Below are positions 1-8,627 of a stretch of DNA of 64,000 nt, piece by piece. Source of the DNA: Desulfatirhabdium butyrativorans DSM 18734 (GTDB lineage Bacteria; Desulfobacterota; Desulfobacteria; Desulfobacterales; Desulfatirhabdiaceae). The DNA lies in NCBI RefSeq assembly GCF_000429925.1, contig NZ_AUCU01000009.1:62001-126000 (forward strand), given 5' to 3'. Each line of letters opens with the position of its first letter. Position 1 is the first letter of the stretch. Below the pieces are notes generated by a model that did no database searches, was not told the DNA's origin, and saw only the letters and a program-made list of their open reading frames with translations. The position numbers and the translations under genes are program-made.

Positions 1-575
1 TTGGTATCCAGCCGAACCAGCGGGTGCTGATCTATACCGGGGGGCTTCTGCCTGCCAAGGGGTTGGATGAACTGCTTGCCACTGTTCGGATGCTTCTTGA
101 AAGGCATGACGATCTGGTGTGTATTCTGGCAGGATATCCGATGGATCGGGTGAAGGAAGAAGCCCAAAATTGCCATTGGGGCGATCGTTGCATCATACCT
201 GGCGAAGTCTCTTACGATCGACTTTCCGACTGGCTGGGAGCAGGCGATGTCGCCATCGATCCAAAGCCGGATACAGCAGGGGAGGCCAGCGGCAAGATCG
301 TTCACTACATGGCAGCAGGACTTCCGGTGGTGTGTTTCGATTCGGCATCCAACCGTACGCTTTTGGGGGATGCAGGCTACTATGCCGACAGCAGCGAAGG
401 AGTCTTTGGATTGGTTGCGGCTGTCGAGAGGGTGTTGTCAGATGGGGCGGCGGCGAGGCAAAGAGGTATCGCCGGAAAACGGCGGGCGCAGAAGACCGTG
501 TCGCCGGGCGGTGTCGGGAAGCGGCTTGCCGATTTATATCGTCGTCTTGCGCAAGGGCGATTCGGTGGTCCATAA
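1..575 (+). CDS. Glycosyltransferase family 4, C-terminal part (5' end outside window)
   Basis: The reading frame is open from the left edge (first whole codon at base 3) and ends with TAA at 573-575, so only the C-terminal ~190 residues are present. The visible part is the nucleotide-sugar-binding Rossmann domain of a GT-B fold enzyme. It starts with a strand reading VLIYTGGLLPAKGLDELL and continues with the acceptor/phosphate loop around ASGKIVHYMAAGLPVVCFD, where GT4 enzymes hold the donor diphosphate. It would transfer a sugar to a growing glycan at the cytoplasmic membrane. The GTG at 24 is an internal codon, because homology runs through it upstream. It is followed after 13 bases by a sugar epimerase gene, consistent with a polysaccharide operon. 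Donor and acceptor sugars cannot be read from sequence. Confidence 0.85.
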   Translation, partial: GIQPNQRVLIYTGGLLPAKGLDELLATVRMLLERHDDLVCILAGYPMDRVKEEAQNCHWGDRCIIPGEVSYDRLSDWLGAGDVAIDPKPDTAGEASGKIVHYMAAGLPVVCFDSASNRTLLGDAGYYADSSEGVFGLVAAVERVLSDGAAARQRGIAGKRRAQKTVSPGGVGKRLADLYRRLAQGRFGGP

Positions 576-588
576 AGGAGGCGTACTT

Positions 589-1572
589 TTGAAAACAGCA
601 TTGGTGACAGGTGCCAACGGCTTTGCAGCGAGCGTGTTGTGCAGAAAGCTCCTCGAGCGGCAATACCGGGTTCGGGGGCTTGTCCGAAAGGGAGCGGATC
701 TGCGCCTGATCGACGGTTTGGATATAGAACTCTTCTATGGCAACCTCGGTGGTCCGGAACCGCTGATCGAGGCTTGCAGCGGCATCGACGTGGTCCTTCA
801 CCTTGCGGCGGCCTATCGAAAGGAAAATGTTCCCCGGAAAACCTTCTGGGATGTCAACGTCAACGGGACCCGAAAAGTCCTCGATGCCGCTGTTGAAAAC
901 GGTGTAAAGCGTTTTGTGCATTGCAGCACGATCGGCGTTCAGGGCGATATCAAGAATCCGCCTGCAACGGAAGAGCATCCCTTCGATCCCGGGGACGCCT
1001 ATCAGCGCTCGAAACTTGAAGGAGAGCTTCTGGTGCGCGAGACCTTCCGCAAAACGGGACTGGCTGGAACCATCGTTCGGCCCGTCGCCATCTATGGACC
1101 TGGAGACACGCGACTGCTCAAGCTCTTCCGGCATATCGACCGGGGAACGTTCCGGATGATCGGCTCCGGCCAAACCTGTTATCACATGGTTCATGTGAAT
1201 GATGCTGTTCAGGGCTTCCTTCTTGCCGCCGAGCATCCGAATGCCGTCGGCGAGGTCTTCGTGATCGGTGGGGAAAACTGGACGACTTTAAACGAATTGG
1301 CGGAGATGATCGGGGCCATTCTCGGGAAACCGGTTTCCAGGCAGCACATACCGGCCGGGCTTGTCTGGGCTGCCGCCGTTCTGTGCGAAGCCGTCTGCAA
1401 ACCGTTCAACCTTCCCCCCCCGCTGTACCGGCGAAGGGTGAGCTTTTTTCTGAAACATCGCGCCTTTGATATTTCCAAGGCAAAACGGCTTCTCGGGTAC
1501 ACCCCACGGATAGGGCTTGAGGAAGGCCTGCGGCAGACCGCCGAATGGTATCGCAGGCAGGGGTGGTTGTGA
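589..1572 (+). CDS. NAD(P)-dependent sugar epimerase/dehydratase (extended SDR)
   Basis: About 327 residues, the normal length for an extended short-chain dehydrogenase. The start is a TTG at 589 with AAGGAGG 7 bases upstream, which gives an N-terminus running straight into the dinucleotide motif TGANGFAAS; the longer open frame upstream is only the shadow of the preceding gene. The catalytic YxxxK is in DAYQRSKLEGE, with a preceding CSTIG serine. The family interconverts nucleotide sugars or reduces 4-keto intermediates, or acts on hydroxysteroid/dihydroflavonol-type substrates (the HLAAAYRKENV stretch is seen in those reductase-like members). Position in a glycan cluster favours nucleotide-sugar or lipid-linked sugar modification. 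Exact substrate unknown. Confidence 0.85.
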   Translation: MKTALVTGANGFAASVLCRKLLERQYRVRGLVRKGADLRLIDGLDIELFYGNLGGPEPLIEACSGIDVVLHLAAAYRKENVPRKTFWDVNVNGTRKVLDAAVENGVKRFVHCSTIGVQGDIKNPPATEEHPFDPGDAYQRSKLEGELLVRETFRKTGLAGTIVRPVAIYGPGDTRLLKLFRHIDRGTFRMIGSGQTCYHMVHVNDAVQGFLLAAEHPNAVGEVFVIGGENWTTLNELAEMIGAILGKPVSRQHIPAGLVWAAAVLCEAVCKPFNLPPPLYRRRVSFFLKHRAFDISKAKRLLGYTPRIGLEEGLRQTAEWYRRQGWL

Positions 1573-1610
1573 TAGCGAATGGCTTGAAGAATTGTTAAAA
1601 CAATGAGTTA

Positions 1611-1624
1611 GGGAACAGGGAACA
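1611..1624. repeat. Two GGGAACA heptamers plus partial third
   Basis: Two perfect copies of the 7-mer GGGAACA followed by GGGG. This is one of three unrelated heptamer repeats in this window (others at 2118 and 58876). Confidence 0.6.
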
Positions 1625-1644
1625 GGGGTGGATGGGAACGTTTT

Positions 1645-1663
1645 TAGGGGCGGATCGCCTCTA
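1645..1663. repeat. Small imperfect palindrome related to the GTAGGGGCG family
   Basis: TAGGGGCG-gat-CGCCTCTA, arms of 8 with one mismatch, resembling the outer arms of the palindromes at 12926 and 54767. It lies in the 662-base gap after the epimerase gene. Confidence 0.5.
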
Positions 1664-1722
1664 CAGGTTTTTTCACTTCGCACCACGCACATCGCATCTC
1701 CCATTTTTGATGGGCTCGCAAA

Positions 1723-2017
1723 AAGTCTAAAAGTCTCATCCGAGACGCATGGGGGGAGATACGCCTTTTTCGTTGCATCGGATAAACTCAGCCGCCCGAG
1801 CTCGTAAGGGCCGGGCATGTGGCCAGACTTCAACGATGGGTCATTGGAATGCAACTTCTTGTTATTCAAACAGATATGGCTTGAATGAGCATGCCCGGCC
1901 CAACGATCTCCGGCGGCTTCAAACAAGTATCCGATGCAACATCAAAAGGCGTATCTCCTCCCATGCTCAGGCCCGTCAAGAGCCATAGCCGGGGTAAAAG
2001 CGACTTTTTGCAAAGCC
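1723..2017. repeat. Foldback repeat element A, copy 1 (~295 bp)
   Basis: This segment has a diverged second copy at 58558-58866. Its ends are inverted repeats (left CTCGCAAAAAGTC at 1725-1737; right GACTTTTTGC at 2002-2011 and flanks). Inside, three nested arm pairs are visible: 1747-1784 with 1928-1966, GCCGCC/GGCGGC further in, and GGGCCGGGCATG (1808-1819) with CATGCCCGGCCC (1890-1901). Almost the whole element can therefore fold into one long imperfect hairpin with a ~70-base apical region. It encodes no transposase, which suits a MITE-like mobile element or a structured RNA/DNA unit. It fills much of the gap between the epimerase and acyltransferase genes. Confidence 0.8.
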
Positions 2018-2028
2018 GTCATTTTTAA

Positions 2029-2220
<192 letters not shown>

Positions 2221-2234
2221 TTTCGTAGGAATAG

Positions 2235-3008
2235 ATGAAATCCTTGCATCTGCGCAGCATCGATAAACCTGACCTGCATCGGATGCTCCATGATACCGGC
2301 ACATCCAGTATCGCCCGATATCGGGACAAAGTCTGGGGAGATGTGGGATGGAGCCAAGTGCTCGCTGGTGAGCTGATGACGGGTATTCTCGCCGGTCTTC
2401 CAGGCGGACTGGGATATTTCTGCAGGCAGCGTTGCTACAGGTTCCTCTTTCGAAACATGGGAAGGGAGGTCATTCTGGGCCGCAACATCGTGCTGCGCCA
2501 TCCCGGGCGAATCGTCCTCGGGGATGAAACTGCCATTGACGATGACACCCTGATCGATGCCGCAGGAGCCGGAGAGGATGGCATTGCGATCGGTAACCGG
2601 GTGATCGTCTCTCGCAACTGCATCATCCAGGGGAAGACGGGACCGGTGGTGATCGGGGATGGATCGGATATCGGCGCGAACACGGTGATGACCTCGGTCG
2701 GCGGCATCGTTTTGGAAGATCATGTTCTGATTGCCGGGAATGTCTATATCGGCGGCGGTCGGTATCATACCGAAGACAGGCAGTTGCCGATTCTGCGGCA
2801 GGGAGTGTATTCGCGGGGGCCGATCCGGATCGGCAGCGGAAGCTGGATCGGGGCGGGCGCCATCGTCCTGGACGGGGTGACGATCGGCCGTGGATGTGTG
2901 ATCGGCGCGGGATCGGTCGTCACGAAAGACATTCCCGATTTCTGGATGGCTGCCGGTGTACCGGCCAAACCCATGCGGTTTCGTTTTGAAGAGCAGGAGG
3001 CCGGTTGA
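2235..3008 (+). CDS. Left-handed beta-helix (hexapeptide) acyltransferase
   Basis: 257 residues. From about residue 75 the protein is a run of hexapeptide repeats (V-I-L-G-RNIVLRHPGRIVLG, then IGNRVIVSRN, IGDGSDIGANTVM, then IGSGSWIGAGAIVLDGVTIGRGCVIGAGSVVTKDIP). The last block is the classic end of the acetyl-CoA-binding coil. The N-terminal ~70 residues form a helical cap containing GELMTGILAGLPGGLGYFCRQRCYR, seen in WcaF/LbH acyltransferases of capsule clusters. It would O- or N-acetylate a sugar on the cytoplasmic side using acetyl-CoA. Its stop overlaps the next gene by one base. No strong Shine-Dalgarno precedes ATG 2235, and the heptamer array lies directly upstream. Confidence 0.85.
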   Translation: MKSLHLRSIDKPDLHRMLHDTGTSSIARYRDKVWGDVGWSQVLAGELMTGILAGLPGGLGYFCRQRCYRFLFRNMGREVILGRNIVLRHPGRIVLGDETAIDDDTLIDAAGAGEDGIAIGNRVIVSRNCIIQGKTGPVVIGDGSDIGANTVMTSVGGIVLEDHVLIAGNVYIGGGRYHTEDRQLPILRQGVYSRGPIRIGSGSWIGAGAIVLDGVTIGRGCVIGAGSVVTKDIPDFWMAAGVPAKPMRFRFEEQEAG

Positions 3009-4414
3009 TGCGATCCGGATGGGTGCAATTGATTCTGAGGCTTTTTCTACTATGGTTATGGGTGGCCTCAGAACCCGCTCCTGCCTCGACTTCCGCCATC
3101 GAGACCGTGACCGGGGCTCATACCCGGGTTGCCTGGCTGCAGGATCAGGGGGATGGAACCGATACCTTGGCTCGGGGCACCTCTTTGATGGTCATGGGAA
3201 TCGATTCCCGGGACGGCAGGGGCGAGCGTCCGCTGCTGCCATCGGTTGCCGGATACCGGAAGCCGCTCCTGACCCCGGATGGCAGGCGGGTCGTGTTTTC
3301 GATCCAGCGGCCGGAGACGATCTTTGTCGTCGACTGGGAGGGCGGCCTTCCGACGGCCTTGACCAAGGGCCTTGCGGTGGCCGTCTGGGCCGAGCCGAAA
3401 ACCGGCAAGACCTGGGTGTATGCCGTCAGAAAACCCGATCCGGAGGATGAAGACCGCTTTTCCGAGATTGTTCGGTTTCCGATCGATCGGCCGGAAGCCG
3501 AGGAGTTGGTTTGGAACAAGACGGCTGTGAACAAAGACAATTTCCAGCTTTCGAGGGATGGGAAAACGGCCTGCTCCACCCTGCCTTGGCCTTCGATTGG
3601 GCGGATGACGTTGCCGAACCGTTCTTCGCAGGTATACGCCAAAGGCTGTTGGCCTTCGATGGCCCCGGATGACAGCCGACTGGCTTGGGTGTTCGACGGT
3701 TCCCACAGGAACCTGACGATGTTCCCGGCCGATGGCGGCGAGCCGTGGCGGGTGGCTGTCGACCGGGCCAAAGGGATCGACGGTTTTGAGGTCTATCACC
3801 CCCGATGGACGAACCATCCAGGGTATCTCGTCATCACCGGACCCTACAAGATAGCTGCCGGGCCCAACGCCATCCGGGGTGGTGGGGCAGGCGTGGAGGT
3901 GTATCTCGGAAAATTTTCGGCGGACATGACCGTTGTAGTCGAATGGGTTCAGGTGAGCCGTAATCAGAAAGCCGACTTCTTCCCGGATGCCTGGATTGCC
4001 GGTGGGGAGCGGATTTCGTTGAGATCGGACAGGATCGGTCCTGGAAAAGATCGAAGCGGCGGCAAATCGATGTTGCCCGAAGCGATTGCCATCGAGGGAA
4101 CGCTTCTCGAGATGAGCGACATCCCCGATCCGTCGGCCATTTTGCCGTATCGGAATGCGTTTGCCGTTTACCGATATCGGGTGGTTTCATCCGATGCATC
4201 GCAGGGAATCGCTGTCGGGGTTGGAAAGGAAATTCTCGTGGCGCACTGGGTCATTCGGGACGGAAAGAAACTTTCTGGATTTCCGCGGAGTTCGGGACGT
4301 GTCTACCGGATGACCATCGAAGACATGGCCCTGCATCCCGAATGGGAAAGCGAGCGCCTGATCCGGGACATGGATGCCTGGGACCTGCCCCTGTATGTCG
4401 ATGTCTCGGGGTAG
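3008..4414 (+). CDS. Secreted TolB/WD40-like beta-propeller protein
   Basis: About 468 residues, start ATG 3008 (overlapping the previous TGA; GGAGG at 2996-3000). The N-terminus is a signal peptide: short basic region, LILRLFLLWLWVAS core, likely cleavage after PASTSA. The mature part shows blade-like repeats with PDGRRVVFSIQRP, LSRDGKTACSTL, PDDSRLAWVFDG and HPRWTNHPGYLVITGP, typical of TolB/DPP-IV propellers. No catalytic residues are recognised. The gene immediately precedes an MBOAT acyltransferase and two AlgJ-like proteins, so it may be a periplasmic scaffold for glycan acetylation; that role is inference from position only. Confidence 0.65.
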   Translation: MRSGWVQLILRLFLLWLWVASEPAPASTSAIETVTGAHTRVAWLQDQGDGTDTLARGTSLMVMGIDSRDGRGERPLLPSVAGYRKPLLTPDGRRVVFSIQRPETIFVVDWEGGLPTALTKGLAVAVWAEPKTGKTWVYAVRKPDPEDEDRFSEIVRFPIDRPEAEELVWNKTAVNKDNFQLSRDGKTACSTLPWPSIGRMTLPNRSSQVYAKGCWPSMAPDDSRLAWVFDGSHRNLTMFPADGGEPWRVAVDRAKGIDGFEVYHPRWTNHPGYLVITGPYKIAAGPNAIRGGGAGVEVYLGKFSADMTVVVEWVQVSRNQKADFFPDAWIAGGERISLRSDRIGPGKDRSGGKSMLPEAIAIEGTLLEMSDIPDPSAILPYRNAFAVYRYRVVSSDASQGIAVGVGKEILVAHWVIRDGKKLSGFPRSSGRVYRMTIEDMALHPEWESERLIRDMDAWDLPLYVDVSG

Positions 4415-4420
4415 CCCGGC

Positions 4421-5860
4421 ATGGTCTTCAGCTCGATCCTCTTTCTGTTCGGATTCCTCCCGCTTGTTCTTTCGGCGTATTTCCCTACTCCTTCCCGTTG
4501 GAAAAATCTCTGCCTCACCCTGTTCAGCTATGTCTTCTATGGATGGAGCAACCCCCTGTTCGTTCCCGTGATGGCGGCATCCACCATGATCGACTATGTC
4601 TGTGCGCTGAAGATTGCGAGCCATTCCGATCAGGAACCGGTACGTTCCTCCGGTGAGGCTCCTTTCCGCAGAAGACGCTGGCTGATCCTTTCTCTTTGCA
4701 CCAATTTGGGGCTACTCGGTTTTTTCAAATATTTCAATTTCGGCATCGATACGGCCAGGACCTTGTTGGCGGCATTCGGGCATGAATCGGCGCTTGCCGA
4801 CTGGACGCTTCGGGTGACGCTGCCGCTCGGGATCAGCTTCTATACGTTTCAGTCCATGAGCTATACGATCGACGTGTACCGGGGAAAAATAGCGCCGACC
4901 CGCAATTTCATCGATTTCGCCTGTTTCGTATCCCTGTTTCCGCAACTGGTTGCAGGGCCCATCGTCCGATATGCCGATCTGGCCCAGGCCCTGATCCGAC
5001 GGACCGTTACCGTTCAAGGATTTGCCAGAGGGGTTGCCTTGTTGTCTGTGGGGCTTGCCAAGAAAGTGATTCTCGCCAATCCCTGCGGCAAGATCGCAGA
5101 TATCGTCTTCAGTGCCTATGGGCTGGATGTTTGGACGGCCTGGTATGGGGCTGTGGCATACGCTTTCCAAATCTATTTCGATTTCAGCGGCTATTCGGAT
5201 ATGGCCATCGGATTGGGCATGATGTTCGGGTTCTGCTTCCCGACCAATTTCGACTCGCCCTACCGTTCCCAATCCATCACGGAATTCTGGCGGCGGTGGC
5301 ACATATCGCTTTCGACCTGGCTGCGGGATTATCTCTATTTTTCGTTGGGCGGAAACCGGCTTTCGCCGATGAAAACCTACCGCAATCTGATACTCGTGAT
5401 GCTGCTGGGAGGGCTCTGGCACGGTGCGGCGTGGACGTTTGTGGCATGGGGCGGGCTGCACGGCATTTGGTTGGCCGTAGAGCGGGCGGCAGGGAAAAAG
5501 CCGCTCTACGGTGCATTTCCCAAGCCGCTTCGGATCGGCCTGACCTTTGTTCTGGTGACCCTCGGATGGGTGATGTTCCGATCTGCGGATTTCAGCCATG
5601 CGCTTCAGTATTACGGAGCTCTCTTTGGACTTGGCAGGGTTTCGGAGAACCTTCTTCTAATCACCGGCATGGTGGCCCGGCCTTGGGACTGGGTTGTCAT
5701 GGGCATCTGTGGCCTGATTGTCTGGACGACACCTGTTTCCCGCAACTGGGTGATGGACTGGCGCCCCTGGAAGGCCGTTGTTTGCGGAGGGCTCTTTGTC
5801 TTCTCCGTTGCGATTTTGCTGACGCAGGGGTACAATCCATTCATCTATTTTATCTTCTGA
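4421..5860 (+). CDS. MBOAT-family polysaccharide O-acyltransferase (AlgI-like)
   Basis: 479 residues, polytopic (10 or more hydrophobic segments), the usual AlgI length. Family motifs are clear: WRRWHISLSTWLRDYLYFSLGG in the membrane re-entrant region and LLGGLWHGAAWTFVAWGGLHG with the catalytic histidine. AlgI-type proteins move acetyl groups from a cytoplasmic donor across the membrane for transfer to an exported polysaccharide by AlgJ/AlgX/AlgF-type partners. Two such SGNH partners follow directly (5887 and 7482), which strongly supports this job. Start ATG 4421 lies 6 bases after the upstream stop. It would sit in the cytoplasmic membrane. Confidence 0.92.
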   Translation: MVFSSILFLFGFLPLVLSAYFPTPSRWKNLCLTLFSYVFYGWSNPLFVPVMAASTMIDYVCALKIASHSDQEPVRSSGEAPFRRRRWLILSLCTNLGLLGFFKYFNFGIDTARTLLAAFGHESALADWTLRVTLPLGISFYTFQSMSYTIDVYRGKIAPTRNFIDFACFVSLFPQLVAGPIVRYADLAQALIRRTVTVQGFARGVALLSVGLAKKVILANPCGKIADIVFSAYGLDVWTAWYGAVAYAFQIYFDFSGYSDMAIGLGMMFGFCFPTNFDSPYRSQSITEFWRRWHISLSTWLRDYLYFSLGGNRLSPMKTYRNLILVMLLGGLWHGAAWTFVAWGGLHGIWLAVERAAGKKPLYGAFPKPLRIGLTFVLVTLGWVMFRSADFSHALQYYGALFGLGRVSENLLLITGMVARPWDWVVMGICGLIVWTTPVSRNWVMDWRPWKAVVCGGLFVFSVAILLTQGYNPFIYFIF

Positions 5861-5886
5861 GCGAATCCATTGAAGGCCCATCCGAC

Positions 5887-7485
5887 ATGAAGGGTGAACG
5901 AGAGGTTTCTGCTGGCGACCGGTTGATGGTCTTCGGATTTCTGACGGTCCTCTTGGGGGTGGCGGCTATCATCGGTGCCGACGCCGTACGCCGAGATTTG
6001 GGAAGGCAGGGGGATGGGTGCCCGGTCGAAGGATTTCCGGTAGGGCTTTCCCAACCGAAGACCATCGGGTGGGGAACCATCGTTCAGGCGAATGCCAGAC
6101 TGATTCAGAAGATGCGGGATGTCGAAAACGGGATGGAAGCAGCGTTTCCGATGCGAAACCGGGTCTTCGATCTGCTCCTGCCGGCCTATCGCAGCCTTGG
6201 GGCATCCGTCGACAAGGTTGTACCGGGGAGGGATGGATGGCTGTTCTACGAACCGGACCTGCTTCATCTGACCGGGCCTGGATTTCTCCAGAAGGCGGGG
6301 AGTTCAGGCGGGACTTCGGATCCATTGTCTGGGGTTCTCGATTTCTACCGGCAGCTTCAAAGACGCGGCATACAGCTCCTGGTTTTGCCGACACCCGGCA
6401 AGCCATCGATCTTGCCGGAACACCTGCAGCAGGGGGCTCGGGATACCGAAAGGCCGTTGAAAAACCCGAGCTGGGATGCCTGGGTGGCGGCGCTCCGGCG
6501 TTCGGGCGTGGATGTGCTCGATGTGCATGAGCTGCTGTGGGAGCGGAAACGGAAAGACCAGATCCCGTATCTGCGAACGGATACCCATTGGACGCCGGAT
6601 GCGGTGGATGCGGTCGCCGAGGTCGTGGCGAAGACGGTCGAACCCCGTTTGGCTGGAGGGCCGATGTTGCAGATGGAGCGGCGATCTGTTCAGGTCAGCA
6701 ACCGGGGCGACATTGCGGTGATGGTCGATCGGGCGGCATCTCGGCCGCTGCATGATCCGGAAACCGTCCGGATCGATCAAATCCTCTTCGGAGGGACGAT
6801 CGTGCCGGAGGATCGGTCCGCTCGGGTGCTCCTGATCGGAGACAGCTTCAGCAACATTTACTCCTCGGATCGCATGGGCTGGGGAGAAGGAGCCGGGCTT
6901 GCCGAGCAGTTGGCTTTCCATCTCCGGCAGCCGATCGATCGAATCGTTCACAACGATGCCGGAGCCGTTGCAGGCAGAAAAGCGCTGGCTGCAGAACGGA
7001 CTCGAGGACGGGATCGACTGGCCGGAAAGCGGGTCGTGATTTGGCAGTTTGCATGTCGGGAGCTTTCCTTCGGGAATTGGGCTCCGGTTCCGCTGGAGGC
7101 GAAGAACGCTCGGGAGGCATCGCCCGGTTTTCTGACACCGCCTGCAGGCAAGGTCTTGCGGATATCGGGTGTCGTTTCCGCAACATCCACGGTTCCTACG
7201 CCGGGATCTGTTCCCTATGCCGATCACCTCATGGCCCTGCATCTGACGGGTGTCGTTTCTGCGGATGGATCCGTATCGGATGCCGAAGCGCTCGTCTATG
7301 TGTTCAGCATGAAGGCTCATCGGAAGACGTCCCTTGCCTCCCTGCGGTCCGGGGAGCGGGTATGCCTCGATGTACGCCCGTGGGAAGAAGTGGAAGACCG
7401 GTTGGGTTCGATCAACCGGAGCGAACTGGAGGATGAAAGCTTGCTGGCTGCTGTGCCTTGCTGGGGAGAGCCGATCGGGGAATGA
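5887..7485 (+). CDS. AlgJ/AlgX-like SGNH acetyltransferase, membrane-anchored
   Basis: About 532 residues from ATG 5887; the longer open frame upstream overlaps the MBOAT gene out of frame. Residues ~12-30 are a single hydrophobic segment, giving a signal anchor with a periplasmic catalytic domain. Family signatures are present in order: VPGRDGWLFYEPDLLH (~115), RTDTHWTP with Asp232/His234, and LLIGDSFSN with nucleophile Ser320. The DxH and GDS elements form the Ser-His-Asp triad of alginate-type O-acetyltransferases. A C-terminal ~130-residue extension after the SGNH core is not recognised. It probably accepts acetyl groups delivered by the MBOAT protein. Its stop overlaps the next start (ATGA). 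Confidence 0.88.
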   Translation: MKGEREVSAGDRLMVFGFLTVLLGVAAIIGADAVRRDLGRQGDGCPVEGFPVGLSQPKTIGWGTIVQANARLIQKMRDVENGMEAAFPMRNRVFDLLLPAYRSLGASVDKVVPGRDGWLFYEPDLLHLTGPGFLQKAGSSGGTSDPLSGVLDFYRQLQRRGIQLLVLPTPGKPSILPEHLQQGARDTERPLKNPSWDAWVAALRRSGVDVLDVHELLWERKRKDQIPYLRTDTHWTPDAVDAVAEVVAKTVEPRLAGGPMLQMERRSVQVSNRGDIAVMVDRAASRPLHDPETVRIDQILFGGTIVPEDRSARVLLIGDSFSNIYSSDRMGWGEGAGLAEQLAFHLRQPIDRIVHNDAGAVAGRKALAAERTRGRDRLAGKRVVIWQFACRELSFGNWAPVPLEAKNAREASPGFLTPPAGKVLRISGVVSATSTVPTPGSVPYADHLMALHLTGVVSADGSVSDAEALVYVFSMKAHRKTSLASLRSGERVCLDVRPWEEVEDRLGSINRSELEDESLLAAVPCWGEPIGE

Positions 7486-8627
7486 AAAGAGGCGTGCTGT
7501 TTCAAAGAATATGGGTCGATCAGCGGGGAATGTTTTTCAGGCGGTTGTGTTGCTTTGTCTGGCTGGTTTTCGGATGGATGGGTGTGGTTTCGGAGGCAAT
7601 GGCCGGTGATCCGAACCTTCCACTTTCTCCTGCCCAATTTCGGGAACGCTGTCGCAGCCTGTCCGGTCAAGTGCAGACCGAGCGTTCCGGAGTCGTTCCG
7701 GGGGTCGATGGGTGGCTGTTTCTTGGAAAAGAAATCGATCACATCGCCAAAGGGCCGTTCTGGGGACCAGACGCAAAGGCTACCGGCACGGCCTCCAATG
7801 AAGCCTGGCGGGATCCGATGCCTGCCATCCGCGATTTTGCCGAGCAACTCAAGAAAAGCGGCGTGCATCTCATCCTGATGCCGGTGCCGCCCAAGGCCGT
7901 TGTCTACCCGGATCGGCTTTGGAAGGATGTGCGGGTGAATGCGAAGCAGGAGCGCCTCGATGCGGTTCATGCCGAATTTTATTCCCTGCTTCGGAAAGAC
8001 GGCATCGATATTCTCGACCTGACGCCGATTCTTCTGGCGTCTCGGCAGGAGGAAGATGAGCCGCTCTATTGTCAGACCGATTCCCATTGGTCCGGAAGAG
8101 GGATTCAGACGGCGGCCGGGGCTGCAGCCACGCGCATTCGGGAACGCTTGGGTGAAGCTGCAAAGGGGATTGTGCCGATGAAAACGGCTGAAAGCCGGGT
8201 GACATTTTCGGGCGATTTGGCCCGACTCTTGGGTACGGCCGAGTCGGAAACGCGGGTGCTGCGAATGGTCTCCGATGCATCCGGAAAGAAGCTTGCACCG
8301 GATGAACGCTCGAACGTGCTGATTCTGGCGGACAGTCACGGTCTCGTCTTTCATGCCGGAGGGGACATGCATGCCGAGGGCGCCGGTCTGTTCGAACAGC
8401 TAAGCTTCGAGCTCGGATATCCCGTCGATCTGATTGCTGTCCGCGGTTCCGGCGCAACGCCTGCAAGGATCAACCTGATGCGGAAGATTCAGCGGGATCC
8501 GGCCTATCTGCAGCGGAAGAAGGTCGTTTTGTGGTGTTTTTCGGCGAGGGAATTCACCGAAAGTGACGGATGGCGGATCGTTCCGTTAGGCCAGGCAGCA
8601 GGTGCCGGTGGAAAGTCCCGACCATGA
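7482..8627 (+). CDS. Second AlgJ/AlgX-like SGNH acetyltransferase, secreted
   Basis: About 381 residues from ATG 7482 (ATGA overlap). A later ATG at 7530 would give a more conventional signal peptide ending VSEAMA before GD; either is possible. Motifs: VPGVDGWLFLGKEID, CQTDSHWSG with Asp200/His202, and ILADSHG with Ser285 where the first protein has GDSF. It is a paralogue of the preceding gene without the long C-terminal extension. Two tandem SGNH partners for one MBOAT suggest either two acetylation sites or a catalytic plus an auxiliary subunit, as with AlgJ and AlgX in Pseudomonas. The replacement of G-D-S-F by A-D-S-H keeps the nucleophile. Confidence 0.85.
   Translation: MKRGVLFQRIWVDQRGMFFRRLCCFVWLVFGWMGVVSEAMAGDPNLPLSPAQFRERCRSLSGQVQTERSGVVPGVDGWLFLGKEIDHIAKGPFWGPDAKATGTASNEAWRDPMPAIRDFAEQLKKSGVHLILMPVPPKAVVYPDRLWKDVRVNAKQERLDAVHAEFYSLLRKDGIDILDLTPILLASRQEEDEPLYCQTDSHWSGRGIQTAAGAAATRIRERLGEAAKGIVPMKTAESRVTFSGDLARLLGTAESETRVLRMVSDASGKKLAPDERSNVLILADSHGLVFHAGGDMHAEGAGLFEQLSFELGYPVDLIAVRGSGATPARINLMRKIQRDPAYLQRKKVVLWCFSAREFTESDGWRIVPLGQAAGAGGKSRP

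Noticed and set aside
1747-1926. A conserved - strand frame shared by both copies of element A (MFEAAGDRW..., LSLSDATKKAYLPPC)
   Set aside because: Differences between copies frequently change the amino acid, while inverted arms are preserved by paired changes, so folding rather than coding explains the conservation.
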